Of a DNA stretch of 64,000 nt, positions 55,624 to 64,000 are shown piece by piece. Under the pieces are notes generated by a model. It had not been told where the DNA came from. It worked only from the letters and a program-made list of their open reading frames with translations, and did not search any database. This stretch comes from Synechococcus sp. PCC 7502 (lineage in GTDB: Bacteria; Cyanobacteriota; Cyanobacteriia; Pseudanabaenales; Pseudanabaenaceae): contig NC_019702.1 in NCBI RefSeq assembly GCF_000317085.1, positions 2,200,394-2,264,393 on the forward strand, in the 5' to 3' direction. Position 1 is the stretch's first letter. Every line of letters begins with the position of its first letter. A program made the translations under genes and the position numbers.

Positions 55624-57852
55624 ATGGCAACTAAATTCCCTAAATATAGCCAAGACATCGCTAACGATCCTTCTACTCGTAGAATTTGGTATGCGATCGC
55701 TACGGCTAATGACTTTGAAAGTCACGATGGCGTAACTGAAGAAAGTCTTTACCAAAAGATTTTTGCTTCTCACTTTGGTCATCTGGCAATTATCTTTCTT
55801 TGGACTTCAGGTAATCTTTTCCATGTCGCTTGGCAAGGCAACTTCGAGCAATGGATCAAAGACCCTCTAAACATCAGCCCGATCGCCCATGCGATTTGGG
55901 ATCCTCACTTCGGTCAAAGTGCTGTAGAGGCATTTACCCAAGGCGGGGCATCTGGTCCAGTTAATATCTCTTTCTCTGGTGTCTATCACTGGTGGTACAC
56001 CATCGGTATTCGGACAAATGCTGAGCTTTATGCTGGAGCGATCGCTCTATTAATCTTCTCAAGCATTTTGCTATTTGCTGGCTGGCTCCACCTCCAACCT
56101 AGTTTTCGTCCTAGCTTGTCTTGGTTCAAGAATGCTGAATCTCGACTAAATCACCACTTAGCTGGTTTGTTCGGAGTAAGTTCCTTAGCTTGGACTGGTC
56201 ACTTAGTTCATGTGGCAATTCCCGAATCCCGTGGTATCCATGTCGGTTGGGACAACTTCTTGAGTGTTCCCCCTCACCCAGCAGGGCTTGCACCTTTCTT
56301 TACTGGTAATTGGGGCGTGTATGCTCAAAATCCTGATACGGCAGGTCATATTTTTAACTCTGCCCAAGGTGCTGGCACCGCAATTCTGACCTTCCTTGGT
56401 GGATTCCATCCCCAAACTGAGTCTCTGTGGTTAACTGACATTGCCCATCACCACTTAGCGATCGCTGTCATCTTCATTATTGCTGGTCATCAATATCGTA
56501 CTAACTTTGGTATTGGTAGCAGCATTAAGGAAATTTTGAATGCTCACCGTCCACCTGAAGGTACTCCCTTTGGTGGTGCTTTAGGTGCAGGTCATAAAGG
56601 TCTCTATGACACGATCAATAACTCTTTACACTTCCAATTGGGTCTAGCTCTTGCTTCTTTAGGTGTAGTTACATCTCTGGTGGCACAGCACATGTACTCT
56701 TTACCTTCCTATGCTTTTATTGCTAAGGATTACACCACTCAGGCTGCTCTTTATACCCATCACCAGTATATTGCTGGATTCTTGATGGTTGGGGCATTTG
56801 CCCATGGTGCGATCTTCTTCATTCGTGATTATGATCCTGAAGCAAATAAAGATAACGTTCTAGCTCGTATTCTTGATCACAAAGAAGCGATTATCTCTCA
56901 CCTAAGCTGGGTATCTTTATTCTTGGGCTTCCATACCTTAGGTATTTATGTTCATAACGACGTAATGCAAGCCTTTGGTACCCCTGAAAAGCAAATCTTG
57001 ATCGAACCTGTATTTGCTCAATGGATTCAAGCTGCCCACGGTAAGGCTCTGTATGGTTTTGATACTTTGCTGTCTAACTCTTCTAGTATTGCCACCACCG
57101 CTTGGCCCAATGCTGGTAATGTGTGGCTACCTGGATGGTTACAAGCTATCAACGCTGGTGACAACTCCTTATTCTTAACAATTGGACCTGGTGACTTATT
57201 GGTTCATCATGCGATCGCCCTTGGTTTGCACACCACTACCTTAATCTTGGTTAAAGGTGCCTTAGACGCTCGTGGTTCTAAACTGATGCCAGATAAAAAA
57301 GACTTTGGCTACAGCTTCCCTTGTGATGGACCCGGTCGTGGCGGTACTTGCGATATCTCGGCTTGGGATTCCTTTTACCTGGCTATGTTCTGGATGCTGA
57401 ATACGATCGGTTGGGTAACCTTCTACTGGCACTGGAAACATTTGGCAGTATGGCAGGGTAACACTGCTCAGTTTGATAGCTCTTCAGTAACAATCATGGG
57501 TTGGTTGCGTGATTACCTATGGTTGAATTCTTCTCAGTTAATCAATGGTTATAACCCCTATGGGATGAATAACATCGCTGTTTGGTCTTGGATATTCCTA
57601 TTCGGTCACCTCGTATGGGCAACTGGATTCATGTTCTTGATCTCTTGGCGTGGTTACTGGCAAGAATTGATCGAAACCTTGGTATGGGCGCACCAACGTA
57701 CTCCTTTAGCTCAATTAGTTAGCTGGAAGGATAAGCCTGTGGCTCTTTCAATCGTACAAGCTCGTTTGGTTGGGTTAGCTCACTTCACTGTGGGATATAT
57801 CTTTACCTATGCTGCCTTCTTAATAGCCTCAACTTCAACGGCCTTTGGCTAA
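55624..57852 (+). CDS. psaB: Photosystem I core protein A2 (PsaB)
   Basis: The second subunit of the photosystem I heterodimer, paralogous to PsaA. It carries the matching Fx loop [13 protein letters not shown], so PsaA and PsaB give two cysteines each to one [4Fe-4S] cluster, and it interacts with PsaC. At 742 aa (family ~734-742), starting [20 protein letters not shown] and ending IASTSTAFG, it is complete. It is co-transcribed with psaA and followed by a strong intrinsic terminator. Confidence 0.99.
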   Translation: MATKFPKYSQDIANDPSTRRIWYAIATANDFESHDGVTEESLYQKIFASHFGHLAIIFLWTSGNLFHVAWQGNFEQWIKDPLNISPIAHAIWDPHFGQSAVEAFTQGGASGPVNISFSGVYHWWYTIGIRTNAELYAGAIALLIFSSILLFAGWLHLQPSFRPSLSWFKNAESRLNHHLAGLFGVSSLAWTGHLVHVAIPESRGIHVGWDNFLSVPPHPAGLAPFFTGNWGVYAQNPDTAGHIFNSAQGAGTAILTFLGGFHPQTESLWLTDIAHHHLAIAVIFIIAGHQYRTNFGIGSSIKEILNAHRPPEGTPFGGALGAGHKGLYDTINNSLHFQLGLALASLGVVTSLVAQHMYSLPSYAFIAKDYTTQAALYTHHQYIAGFLMVGAFAHGAIFFIRDYDPEANKDNVLARILDHKEAIISHLSWVSLFLGFHTLGIYVHNDVMQAFGTPEKQILIEPVFAQWIQAAHGKALYGFDTLLSNSSSIATTAWPNAGNVWLPGWLQAINAGDNSLFLTIGPGDLLVHHAIALGLHTTTLILVKGALDARGSKLMPDKKDFGYSFPCDGPGRGGTCDISAWDSFYLAMFWMLNTIGWVTFYWHWKHLAVWQGNTAQFDSSSVTIMGWLRDYLWLNSSQLINGYNPYGMNNIAVWSWIFLFGHLVWATGFMFLISWRGYWQELIETLVWAHQRTPLAQLVSWKDKPVALSIVQARLVGLAHFTVGYIFTYAAFLIASTSTAFG

Positions 57853-57876
57853 GTTAGTTAGTTTAAGTTAAAAACT

Positions 57877-57914
57877 AAAGCCTCTCTTTTGAAATAGATT
57901 GAGGGGCTTTTTGT
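57877..57914 (+). terminator. Rho-independent terminator of psaAB
   Basis: AAAGCCTCTC (57877-57886) pairs with GAGGGGCTTT (57901-57910), with one G-T pair and a 14-base loop, followed by T residues, 24 bases after the psaB stop. Confidence 0.85.
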
Positions 57915-58154
57915 TGTGAGTATTTTTACAACTTTTAGAACTTGAAACTTCTTAATACCAATTACTTAAGATGTACCTACAGATACTTCATAGAGTATAG
58001 AACTATCAAATCTTGCAGTAAATCATCCGTAGATTCGTTTTCTGAACTTAGCGGTCTGGTTGGATAGTTTGGGTCTAGGGCTGACACTGAAGGTTAAACC
58101 TAATTAGCTAAATTTTTTGTAAGATCTTTGTAGTATATTTTTCAGGTGATTCAC
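57915..58154. other. Gene-free interval between psaAB and a decayed toxin-antitoxin locus
   Basis: About 240 AT-rich bases. I see no gene, hairpin or repeat. It presumably holds the former promoter of the toxin-antitoxin pair starting at 58155. Confidence 0.5.
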
Positions 58155-58405
58155 ATGGAAGCTATTGCTGAAAATCTCTATACTCCTATACTGTCCAAAA
58201 AATTGAGTCGATTTTACCAAGACTTTCGCTTGAGAGACTGCGGGTGTCGGCTAATTTTGGGGCTTATCTGGATGACAGAGAAGGCAATGATTCAACTGAG
58301 GAGTTGTTGAGTATTCCTAATTTTAAGGAAGATTTTCAAAAAGCTTTGCAAGATTTTGAAAAGGGCAATGTAGTTTCTTTCAAGAGCATTCGTCGCCATG
58401 TATAG
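58155..58405 (+). pseudogene. Antitoxin-like gene with a frame change in an A6 run
   Basis: ATG at 58155 reads MEAIAENLYTPILSKK up to six A residues (58197-58202). Past that run the sensible frame is shifted: IESILPRLSLERLRVSANFG, then ELLSIPNFKEDFQKALQDFE, ending SIRRHV and TAG at 58403-58405. That tail is typical of small antitoxins next to RelE/ParE toxins in cyanobacteria. Seven A residues would restore one 83-residue-class frame, so a single A was probably lost, or transcriptional slippage on the run restores it. A truncated RelE/ParE-like gene follows by 17 bases. Confidence 0.65.
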
Positions 58406-58422
58406 GATATTCATGACTCATA

Positions 58423-58557
58423 ATGCTCAAAAAGTTTTACGAAAAAGCTAGTGATGAGTTAGCTGTTCAAATAGATGATTGTATTTATTACTTGAATCAG
58501 AATCCTTATAAGGGGGCTGATATTAAAAAGCTAAGGCATTGCACAAATAAAAGATGA
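58423..58557 (+). pseudogene. RelE/ParE-like toxin cut off by an IS element
   Basis: ATG at 58423 reads MLKKFYEKASDELAVQIDDC, then IYYLNQNPYKGADIKKLRH, the family's conserved NP-KG-DIKKL stretch, before running into the left inverted repeat of the IS element (from 58535) and stopping at 58557. The catalytic C-terminal half (...YRIIYEI) is missing and is not recovered beyond the right end of the element, so the toxin is dead. Confidence 0.65.
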
Positions 58558-58559
58558 AT
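58535..58559 (+). repeat. Left terminal inverted repeat of the IS1-family element
   Basis: Begins GGCATTGCACAAATAAAAG and is the reverse complement of 59201-59225 except for one base. Confidence 0.88.
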
Positions 58560-58569
58560 CAAGCAAAAG

Positions 58570-59190
58570 TGATAGTGAATTAATAAGCGAATTGAATACC
58601 TCAGTATTTCTTCCGATTTTGAATAACAGAAAGTTTTGCTGTGTAATCTGGCTAAATAATGTTTAAGTCTTGTATTTTCACCCTCAACTCTGGTCATATA
58701 GGTTTTGCTGATAATTTAGTTTTCCGAGTTGATAAACATTTTGTAGATGCAGTAGCCATAGGTAACTGAGAAATAGCATTTCCAAACTTTTATCATTGTC
58801 CATAGGGTCTTAATCTCCTAATACCCATGCCAATATACCTTGACGAAAATAATTCACCACATTCCATAGCCAAATTACGTTTTTTTGACCCAACAGAGGT
58901 CTGGAGTTCATCTAGTCCACCAACATCAGGAATAGTCTCTATGGGGGAATGTTATAGTAATTGCTGTGCTATGTCCTGATGACTAAGTTGTGACTAACAT
59001 CAGTACATCTCTCAATTTGTCTAAATCCCATGCCGTTGCAGTATATTTTTAGATCTTGGGAATATCCAAGCGCTGAATATGCATCAATGAACTGATGACC
59101 GCAATCAGCGCAATTCTCCTCGTTTCCCGTTCCTACGAATATGTGTTGATCCACACTTGGGTCATTTCATTGCTTAAACTCGTTATCTTT
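58570..59190 (-). pseudogene. IS1-family transposase remnant
   Basis: Broken pieces in more than one frame. A zinc-knuckle and helix-turn-helix piece near 59154-58969 (NCADCGHQFIDAYS, then GMGFRQIERCTDVSHNLVI), a middle piece with DVGGLDELQTSVGSKK near 58890, and a C-terminal piece from 58697 (MTRVEGENTRLKHYLARLHS, KTFCYSKSEEILRYSIRLL). These are in the order of the IS1-type transposase of cyanobacteria. Frameshifts and stops between them make it inactive. Confidence 0.85.
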
Positions 59191-59200
59191 ATATTTACTC

Positions 59201-59225
59201 ATTCATTTTTTATTTGTGCAATGCC
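59201..59225 (-). repeat. Right terminal inverted repeat of the IS1-family element
   Basis: Ends TTTATTTGTGCAATGCC and mirrors 58535-58559 with one mismatch. The gatA stop lies 50 bases further on. Confidence 0.88.
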
Positions 59226-59274
59226 AAATTTCTAGCAAGTGTTACAGATTTATCCATAGTTTTTAAACCACTAC

Positions 59275-60738
59275 CTACGAAATCATAGGCGATCGCTTGT
59301 GCCATTTCGTGGATTGCTCATAGGCATAGGCAACTTGTAATAATAGTCCTTCCCGCAAAACATTACTAACCATCTGTAAACCAATGGGCAGACCTTGGGC
59401 ATCAAAACCACAGGGCAAACTTAATCCCGGCAAGCCTGCTAAATTCACAGGGATCGTCATCAAGTCTAAAAGATACATGCTTAGAGGGTCTTCTGAGTTT
59501 GTTCCAGACTTAAAAGCAGTAGTTGGGGCGGTGGGAGAAACCAAAATATCCACCGATGCAAATGCTTGATCAAAGTCCCGCTTAATCAAAGTTCTTACCT
59601 TTTGTGCCTTTAGATAATAAGCATCGTAATATCCCGCCGATAGAACATAGGTGCCGATCATAATTCGGCGTTTGACTTCTGCCCCAAATCCTTGTTCACG
59701 GGTTTGGCAATACATATTCAATAAATTGTCCGCCGACTCATCCCTTAGCCCATACTTCACCCCATCGTACCGTGCCAAATTTGCCGAAGCCTCTGAAGGA
59801 GCAATAATGTAGTAAGTTGGCAAACCATAGCGAAACCTGGGACAGGAAATTTCTTGAATCTCGGCACCCATACTTTCTAAATGGGCGATCGCTGTTCTCA
59901 CTGCTGCATCTACTTCGGAATTTAAGCCTTCACCAAAGGTTTCTGTAATTACTCCAACCTTTTTACCTTTGAGGGACTGGGTGAGATCGGGAGTTAGCAA
60001 TTCTGAATATTTCGGAATATCAACGTTAATACTGGTAGAGTCTTTGGGATCATAGCCAGCGATCGCCTCTAATAAAATTGCTGTATCCTCCACAGAACGA
60101 CCAAAGGAGCCAACTTGATCCAAGGAAGATGCAAAGGCTACTAACCCAAACCGTGAAACTAGACCATAGGTGGGCTTAATCCCAACTACGCCACAAAAGG
60201 ACGCAGGCTGACGAATTGAACCACCTGTATCTGAGCCAACCGCAACTATACATTCCCCTGCTGATACTGCTGCCGCCGAACCGCCTGAAGACCCGCCAGG
60301 GACTCTAGAGACATCCCAAGGATTAGCAGTTCCACCCATAGCTGAGGTTTCTGTAGAACCGCCCATGGCAAATTCATCCAGATTGGTCTTACCCACCATC
60401 ACTGCCCCTAAATTCCCTAATTTCTGGGTTACGGTAGATTCGTAGGGAGGAATAAAGTTTTGCAGCATTTTAGAACCACAGGTTGTAGCAACCCCTTGCG
60501 TACATAAGTTATCTTTAATGCCTATGGGTACTCCTGCCAGTAAAGGTATAGCCTCGCCCGCAGCAATTTTGTTATCTATTTTTTGTGCCTGAGCGATCGC
60601 CAATTCATCTGTAACTGTAACAAAACTATGTAACTGCGGCTCTAATTTATGGATTTGCGCTAAATGCTCTTGGGTAATTTCTACGGCTGTGCGATCGCCA
60701 TTGGTCAGCAACTTATGGATTTCTTTAATGGATAACAT
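59275..60738 (-). CDS. gatA: Aspartyl/glutamyl-tRNA amidotransferase subunit A
   Basis: Glutaminase subunit of GatCAB, which makes Gln-tRNA(Gln) from Glu-tRNA(Gln). The amidase Ser-cisSer-Lys triad lies in [10 protein letters not shown], the [11 protein letters not shown] loop and [16 protein letters not shown]. The open frame reaches 60786, but the ATG at 60738 ([11 protein letters not shown]) gives the conserved start and 487 aa. It is alone; gatB and gatC lie elsewhere. Its 3' end is 50 bases from the IS element. Confidence 0.96.
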   Translation of the reverse strand: MLSIKEIHKLLTNGDRTAVEITQEHLAQIHKLEPQLHSFVTVTDELAIAQAQKIDNKIAAGEAIPLLAGVPIGIKDNLCTQGVATTCGSKMLQNFIPPYESTVTQKLGNLGAVMVGKTNLDEFAMGGSTETSAMGGTANPWDVSRVPGGSSGGSAAAVSAGECIVAVGSDTGGSIRQPASFCGVVGIKPTYGLVSRFGLVAFASSLDQVGSFGRSVEDTAILLEAIAGYDPKDSTSINVDIPKYSELLTPDLTQSLKGKKVGVITETFGEGLNSEVDAAVRTAIAHLESMGAEIQEISCPRFRYGLPTYYIIAPSEASANLARYDGVKYGLRDESADNLLNMYCQTREQGFGAEVKRRIMIGTYVLSAGYYDAYYLKAQKVRTLIKRDFDQAFASVDILVSPTAPTTAFKSGTNSEDPLSMYLLDLMTIPVNLAGLPGLSLPCGFDAQGLPIGLQMVSNVLREGLLLQVAYAYEQSTKWHKRSPMIS

Positions 60739-60930
60739 TATAAATTTGCAGCTTACGTTAATTAATTTAGTTATAGACCTAATCATAGAGTCTTTAGTGG
60801 TTATGATCCTAACCCAGAAATCACTTAAATCTTAAAACCACCCGCCCAAGGACAAGTTGATGACAAGAGCTCATTTCTACGCTAAAGTAAAGGCATGATC
60901 GCTTAATTATTTACTTTACCTACTTACACA

Positions 60931-61500
60931 GTGGCAGCAAACAAAATACTGGTGATTGATGATAGCCGAGTAATTCGGAACATGGTACGTGACATGTTAC
61001 CGCAAGAAAGCTTTGAAATAATAGAAGCAGCAGATGGAATCAAGGGACTAGAAGCAGCCAAACAGAATAAACCTTGGCTAATTATTTTGGACTTCATTCT
61101 GCCCCGCATGAGTGGATTTGAGGTGTATGAACAGCTTCAGCAAGACCCTGTCCTCAGTCGAACCCCACTGGTGATTATGTCGGGACGCAAAGAAGAGGTA
61201 ACCAGCAAAATCCCTGAGCCGTTTGATGATAAGTATCTAGTATTTGTAGAAAAACCGATTGACCAAAAAGAACTAATGGCTGCAATTAAAAAAGCAGTTG
61301 TACTTTCCCGTAAGCGTCCACCCATAGGACTGGTTCACGATCAGACCCAAACCCAAATTACCGCATCTGGAGCCGATCCAGTTCTATTAAGCCGTGTAAC
61401 TGCCCTAGAAACAAAGGTCAAAACTCTAGAGCAACAATTATTAAGTCAGCATAAGCAACTGCAACAACTTGTTAACTTTATTAAACAAAAACTCTCATAA
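60931..61500 (+). CDS. Response regulator with C-terminal coiled coil
   Basis: A 189-aa protein started by GTG at 60931. The receiver domain (~1-125) has the acidic pair in LVIDDSRVI, the phospho-acceptor Asp in LIILDFILPRMSG, Ser in VIMSGRKEE and Lys in FVEKPID, so it is phosphorylatable. No DNA-binding domain follows; instead ~150-185 form a coiled coil (LETKVKTLEQQLLSQHKQLQ). It resembles PatA/CheY-like cyanobacterial regulators acting by protein contacts. No histidine kinase is adjacent. Confidence 0.9.
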   Translation: MAANKILVIDDSRVIRNMVRDMLPQESFEIIEAADGIKGLEAAKQNKPWLIILDFILPRMSGFEVYEQLQQDPVLSRTPLVIMSGRKEEVTSKIPEPFDDKYLVFVEKPIDQKELMAAIKKAVVLSRKRPPIGLVHDQTQTQITASGADPVLLSRVTALETKVKTLEQQLLSQHKQLQQLVNFIKQKLS

Positions 61501-61564
61501 AAATTTCCTCTATCTTAAATTGAACAATTAACTTAGACAAATCCCCAATAATTGCACCAAAATA

Positions 61565-62485
61565 ATGGATCAGCCCAAATGGTCAGTAGTCATCCCTACT
61601 TACAATCGTTTGAGTATTCTAAAAAAGTGTTTAACTGCCCTAGAACATCAAGACTTTGATCAAAGCTATGAAATCCTAGTAGTTGATGATGGTTCCACCG
61701 ATGATACTGTATCTTTTTTGCGATCACATCCTGAGCAGTTTCCCCATGTCAAAGTCTTACAACAAAATCATGCTGCTGCTGCCGCCGCTCGTAACCTAGG
61801 TATAGATTCAGCCCAAGGCGAATACATTGTTTTTGTTGATAGCGATATTATTGTAACTCCAGACTTTTTAGCAGGTCATGCTGAGTCTCTTGCCAATGAA
61901 GATCGGGCTTTCACCTATGGCAGATTAATCAATACCGCTAACTTTGATGATCCGACTGCGGAAAGGTCAGATTTTGTATTTTTTCCCGGAGCCTATTTTG
62001 ACACTTGCAATGCGGCGATCACCAAAAAATGGTTAATAGAAGCAGGTAAATTTGATCCTGAATTCAATGAATACGGTTGGGAAGATTTAGAGTTAGGAGT
62101 ACGCCTGAGAAAGCTAAACCTCAAGCTAATTAAGTGTGCCAAGGCATTGGGTTATCACTATCATGCCCCATTTAATTTAAGTCAAATCCCCCGCCTACTA
62201 AATGCGGAAGAGCAAAGAGGCAGAATGGCAGTAAAGTTTTATCAAAAGCATCCTACCCTCAATGTGGCATTAATGATTCAAAGAACACCTTTACATTTAG
62301 CACTGTGGGGTCTATTAACTCTAGGTGGTTTAATCAACGATCGCTCCCTTAGACCACTATTACAATGGTTAATCGCTAGTAATAAATCTGAAGTGGCAAT
62401 GGAAATTTTCCGTATCTATATGAATTGGTACAATGTCTGCTGGATGTATGCCAACTGGGATCAAGAGCTAAAACGAGCAAATTAA
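61565..62485 (+). CDS. Glycosyltransferase family 2 protein
   Basis: A 306-aa GT-A enzyme. SVVIPTYNRLSILKKCL opens the nucleotide-sugar fold, with VVDDGSTDDTVSF, then ARNLGIDSAQGEYIVFVDSD (DxD-type motif) and the acceptor-side GWEDLELGVRLRKL (ED catalytic pair). No membrane segment is obvious. It may act in cell-surface glycan synthesis, but donor and acceptor are not deducible. It follows the response-regulator gene by 64 bases on the same strand. Confidence 0.9.
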   Translation: MDQPKWSVVIPTYNRLSILKKCLTALEHQDFDQSYEILVVDDGSTDDTVSFLRSHPEQFPHVKVLQQNHAAAAAARNLGIDSAQGEYIVFVDSDIIVTPDFLAGHAESLANEDRAFTYGRLINTANFDDPTAERSDFVFFPGAYFDTCNAAITKKWLIEAGKFDPEFNEYGWEDLELGVRLRKLNLKLIKCAKALGYHYHAPFNLSQIPRLLNAEEQRGRMAVKFYQKHPTLNVALMIQRTPLHLALWGLLTLGGLINDRSLRPLLQWLIASNKSEVAMEIFRIYMNWYNVCWMYANWDQELKRAN

Positions 62486-62648
62486 CTTATCCAATATATT
62501 TTTGAGCGGATAAAGTCAAAAAAGTGACCAAAAGGAATTTTGCATAATCAGAACTCTTAGAATTACTGGAATTGCAGAAATAAATTTGCTCTAATTCTAA
62601 AAATTAGTTACTATAGTAAGCCGTCATAATTAAAGCTTTAAATTAAAC

Positions 62649-62954
62649 ATGGCTAAGAAAAGCATGATCGAGCGCGAGAAAAAGCGCCAAAAATTAGTAG
62701 ATAAATATGCCACTAAGCGGGCAACTCTTAAGGATCAACTAGAAGATTTAAGTTTGTCCCAGCAACAAAGAATAACATTGCATCGTGAACTGCAACAACT
62801 ACCACGCAACAGTGCGCCGACTAGATTAAGAAATCGTTGCTGGCTAACTGGCAGGTCTCGTGGTTATTATAGAGATTTTGGCTTATCTCGCCATGTGCTG
62901 CGGGAAATGGCACACCAAGGGCTTTTACCCGGTGTCACCAAATCTAGTTGGTAA
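62649..62954 (+). CDS. rpsN: 30S ribosomal protein S14 (zinc-independent type)
   Basis: A 101-aa small-subunit protein starting [20 protein letters not shown] and ending [11 protein letters not shown]. The segment [20 protein letters not shown], without the CxxC zinc pairs, identifies the long, zinc-free form usual in cyanobacteria. It is a single gene here, not in the S10/spc ribosomal cluster. It converges with the HD-domain gene, 4 bases apart. Confidence 0.97.
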   Translation: MAKKSMIEREKKRQKLVDKYATKRATLKDQLEDLSLSQQQRITLHRELQQLPRNSAPTRLRNRCWLTGRSRGYYRDFGLSRHVLREMAHQGLLPGVTKSSW

Positions 62955-62958
62955 GCAT

Positions 62959-63999
62959 CTAGTTAGCAAGTTTAGGGTGAATTAGCCACTTTTTTCGCAT
63001 GGGTTGAACTAAGGTTTTAACTAAAGATGATATTTGGCTAATTTCTTGCAATCCTTCATTTGTCTTAACCGCAATTCCCTGTTGATATAGGGTATATCCT
63101 TTAGTTAAAGCTTCACGAATTCCACAGTAATATTGAGGATCAAAGCCAATAGTTTCTAGCTTCTGCTGCCATTGCTGAATGTATTCTTCGATATCTTCAA
63201 GATTAGTGATTTCACTGCCTTTAAACAAGTCTCGGTCTTGAATCCGCCGACATAGATCAGCTAATATTTGATCCTCGTGATTTTTCCACAGGTGAATGTG
63301 ATACATAAAAACTATGTCATCTGCAGCTAAGTAATCTTTAATATCTAAGGTTTGCAGGTCTTGGGTCAGCCATGCAGTTACAGTTTTATCGGCGGGAAGA
63401 CTTTTAGTAGCTAGTACAACCCTCGCCCGTTCAAAGATTTTGCCTAAGCCAAACCTTGCCGCTAAATTTTTAGGATGGTTATACACCTGTACATACATAA
63501 AGTAACGCACAGTCAAATAATGTTCGATCGCTACTAGTCCCTTTTTTGTAATTACTAAACTTTGGGAATCTGGATCATAATTTAATGCTAGGAGAATGCG
63601 ATCCAAGTCTAAATGCCCGTACTGCGCTCCCGTAAAATAGCCATCCCGTTGTAAATAATCTAGGCGATCGCAATCAAGCTGACTGGAAACCAACTGGGAA
63701 ATTACGGTTACAGGATATTTTTTAGTAAAAACCAGTTCAAGGTTTGCTGGTAATTCGGGATCAAATGTATACAAAATATCGTAGATACTCGACTCTTGGA
63801 TCAGTTTTATAGTCCAAAATTCATGCTGACTACCAAATATTTCTTCCCCAGCGTGGCTAAATGCTCCATGTCCAAGATCATGTAATAAAGCTGCCACTAG
63901 GACGATACATCGATGCGGTTTTAAACTGGGATACTGATCGACTAGGTGATCAAATGCCCGTCTAGTCAAAGCCATCACCCCAAGGGAATGGGTAAACCT
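62959..63999 (-). CDS. HD-domain phosphohydrolase (dNTPase-like, 5' partial)
   Basis: The frame stays open to the end of the window: upstream of the apparent start the codons read RFTHSLGVMALT, which contains the first metal His of the HD domain, so the true start is beyond base 64000. The HD motif is in LVAALLHDLGHGAFSHAGEE, and LVSSQLDCDRLDYLQRD carries the third-site Asp. The family includes SAMHD1-type dNTP triphosphohydrolases and predicted nucleotide hydrolases; the substrate is not determined. The C-terminal ~150 residues are helical and variable. Confidence 0.9.
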   Translation of the reverse strand, partial: RFTHSLGVMALTRRAFDHLVDQYPSLKPHRCIVLVAALLHDLGHGAFSHAGEEIFGSQHEFWTIKLIQESSIYDILYTFDPELPANLELVFTKKYPVTVISQLVSSQLDCDRLDYLQRDGYFTGAQYGHLDLDRILLALNYDPDSQSLVITKKGLVAIEHYLTVRYFMYVQVYNHPKNLAARFGLGKIFERARVVLATKSLPADKTVTAWLTQDLQTLDIKDYLAADDIVFMYHIHLWKNHEDQILADLCRRIQDRDLFKGSEITNLEDIEEYIQQWQQKLETIGFDPQYYCGIREALTKGYTLYQQGIAVKTNEGLQEISQISSLVKTLVQPMRKKWLIHPKLAN

Positions 64000-64000
64000 T

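Larger units (their letters stand above)
58535..59225 (-). mobile_element. Decayed IS1-family insertion sequence (691 bp)
   Basis: Bounded by 25-bp inverted repeats GGCATTGCACAAATA... matching at 24 of 25 positions (58535-58559 and 59201-59225). Inside, on the minus strand, are remnants of an IS1-type transposase. The length fits IS1. No clear target-site duplication is seen (left flank AAAGCTAA, right flank AAATTTCT), pointing to an adjacent deletion after insertion. It interrupts the toxin of a TA pair. Confidence 0.85.

Noticed and set aside
53350-57852. Duplicated segments between psaA and psaB (for example the Fx loop)
   Set aside because: PsaA and PsaB are ancient paralogues, so the likeness is expected and is not a recent duplication.
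62959-63978. HD-domain gene with a start at 63978
   Set aside because: The frame continues upstream through RFTHSLGV, which contains the HD-domain histidine, so the start lies beyond the window.

Overview
The window is a stretch of chromosome from an oxygenic cyanobacterium. It carries psaA and psaB (photosystem I core), crtB and the plant-type phytoene desaturase crtP, an RPE65-type carotenoid oxygenase and a GUN4-domain protein. It also has families largely confined to cyanobacteria (DUF3084, DUF2555-like, DUF2256) and is dense in the HIP1 octamer GCGATCGC. The DNA looks moderately AT-rich and the genes are mostly single or in short operons. A Pseudanabaena/Synechococcus-like lineage is a guess; no 16S rRNA is present to decide it.

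Layout. 0-9 kb: leuD (5' end cut off by the window), a 50-aa DUF2256 zinc-finger protein, lipA, remA-gmk, tRNA-Ser(GCU), an RDD/SpoIIM membrane-protein cluster, accA and a YkgJ-type cysteine-cluster protein. 9-20 kb: a two-gene unit (DUF2236 haem-oxygenase-like protein plus a cyclic-nucleotide-binding/methyltransferase fusion), a phosphohexomutase, bifunctional putA, then a ubiquitin-like protein ending in Gly-Gly followed by a large DUF4132 protein. 20-30 kb: GUN4-domain gene, guaA, divergent metal-ABC genes around a Zur/Fur-like box, a pentapeptide-repeat protein, rpsF, dxs, cobL, cobK and an EF-hand protein. 30-32.4 kb: a small accessory island with a SWIM-protein fragment, a DUF433 antitoxin with a 19-residue toxin stub, and an ApeA-like HEPN anti-phage protein. 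32.5-42 kb: argH, a glycosyltransferase and a solute-binding protein, rpmI-rplT, a sugar-phosphate transferase, carotenoid oxygenase and msrA. 42-53 kb: an HTH regulator with phased TTAGGT repeats, crtP-crtB, DUF3084, purB, a frameshifted gene, a Ser/Thr kinase, pyrC and tRNA-Ser(GGA). 53-58 kb: psaA-psaB with terminator. 58-59.2 kb: a decayed toxin-antitoxin pair interrupted by a decayed IS1-family element. 59-64 kb: gatA, a response regulator, a GT2 glycosyltransferase, rpsN and an HD phosphohydrolase (5' end cut off).

Most of the window is housekeeping metabolism. The least explained part is the ubiquitin-like/DUF4132 pair at 16.6-19.8 kb. The clearest defence gene is the ApeA-like protein at 30.9-32.4 kb. 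Two genes (49.3 kb and 58.2 kb) are split by single-base frame changes; both could be decay, sequencing error or recoding.
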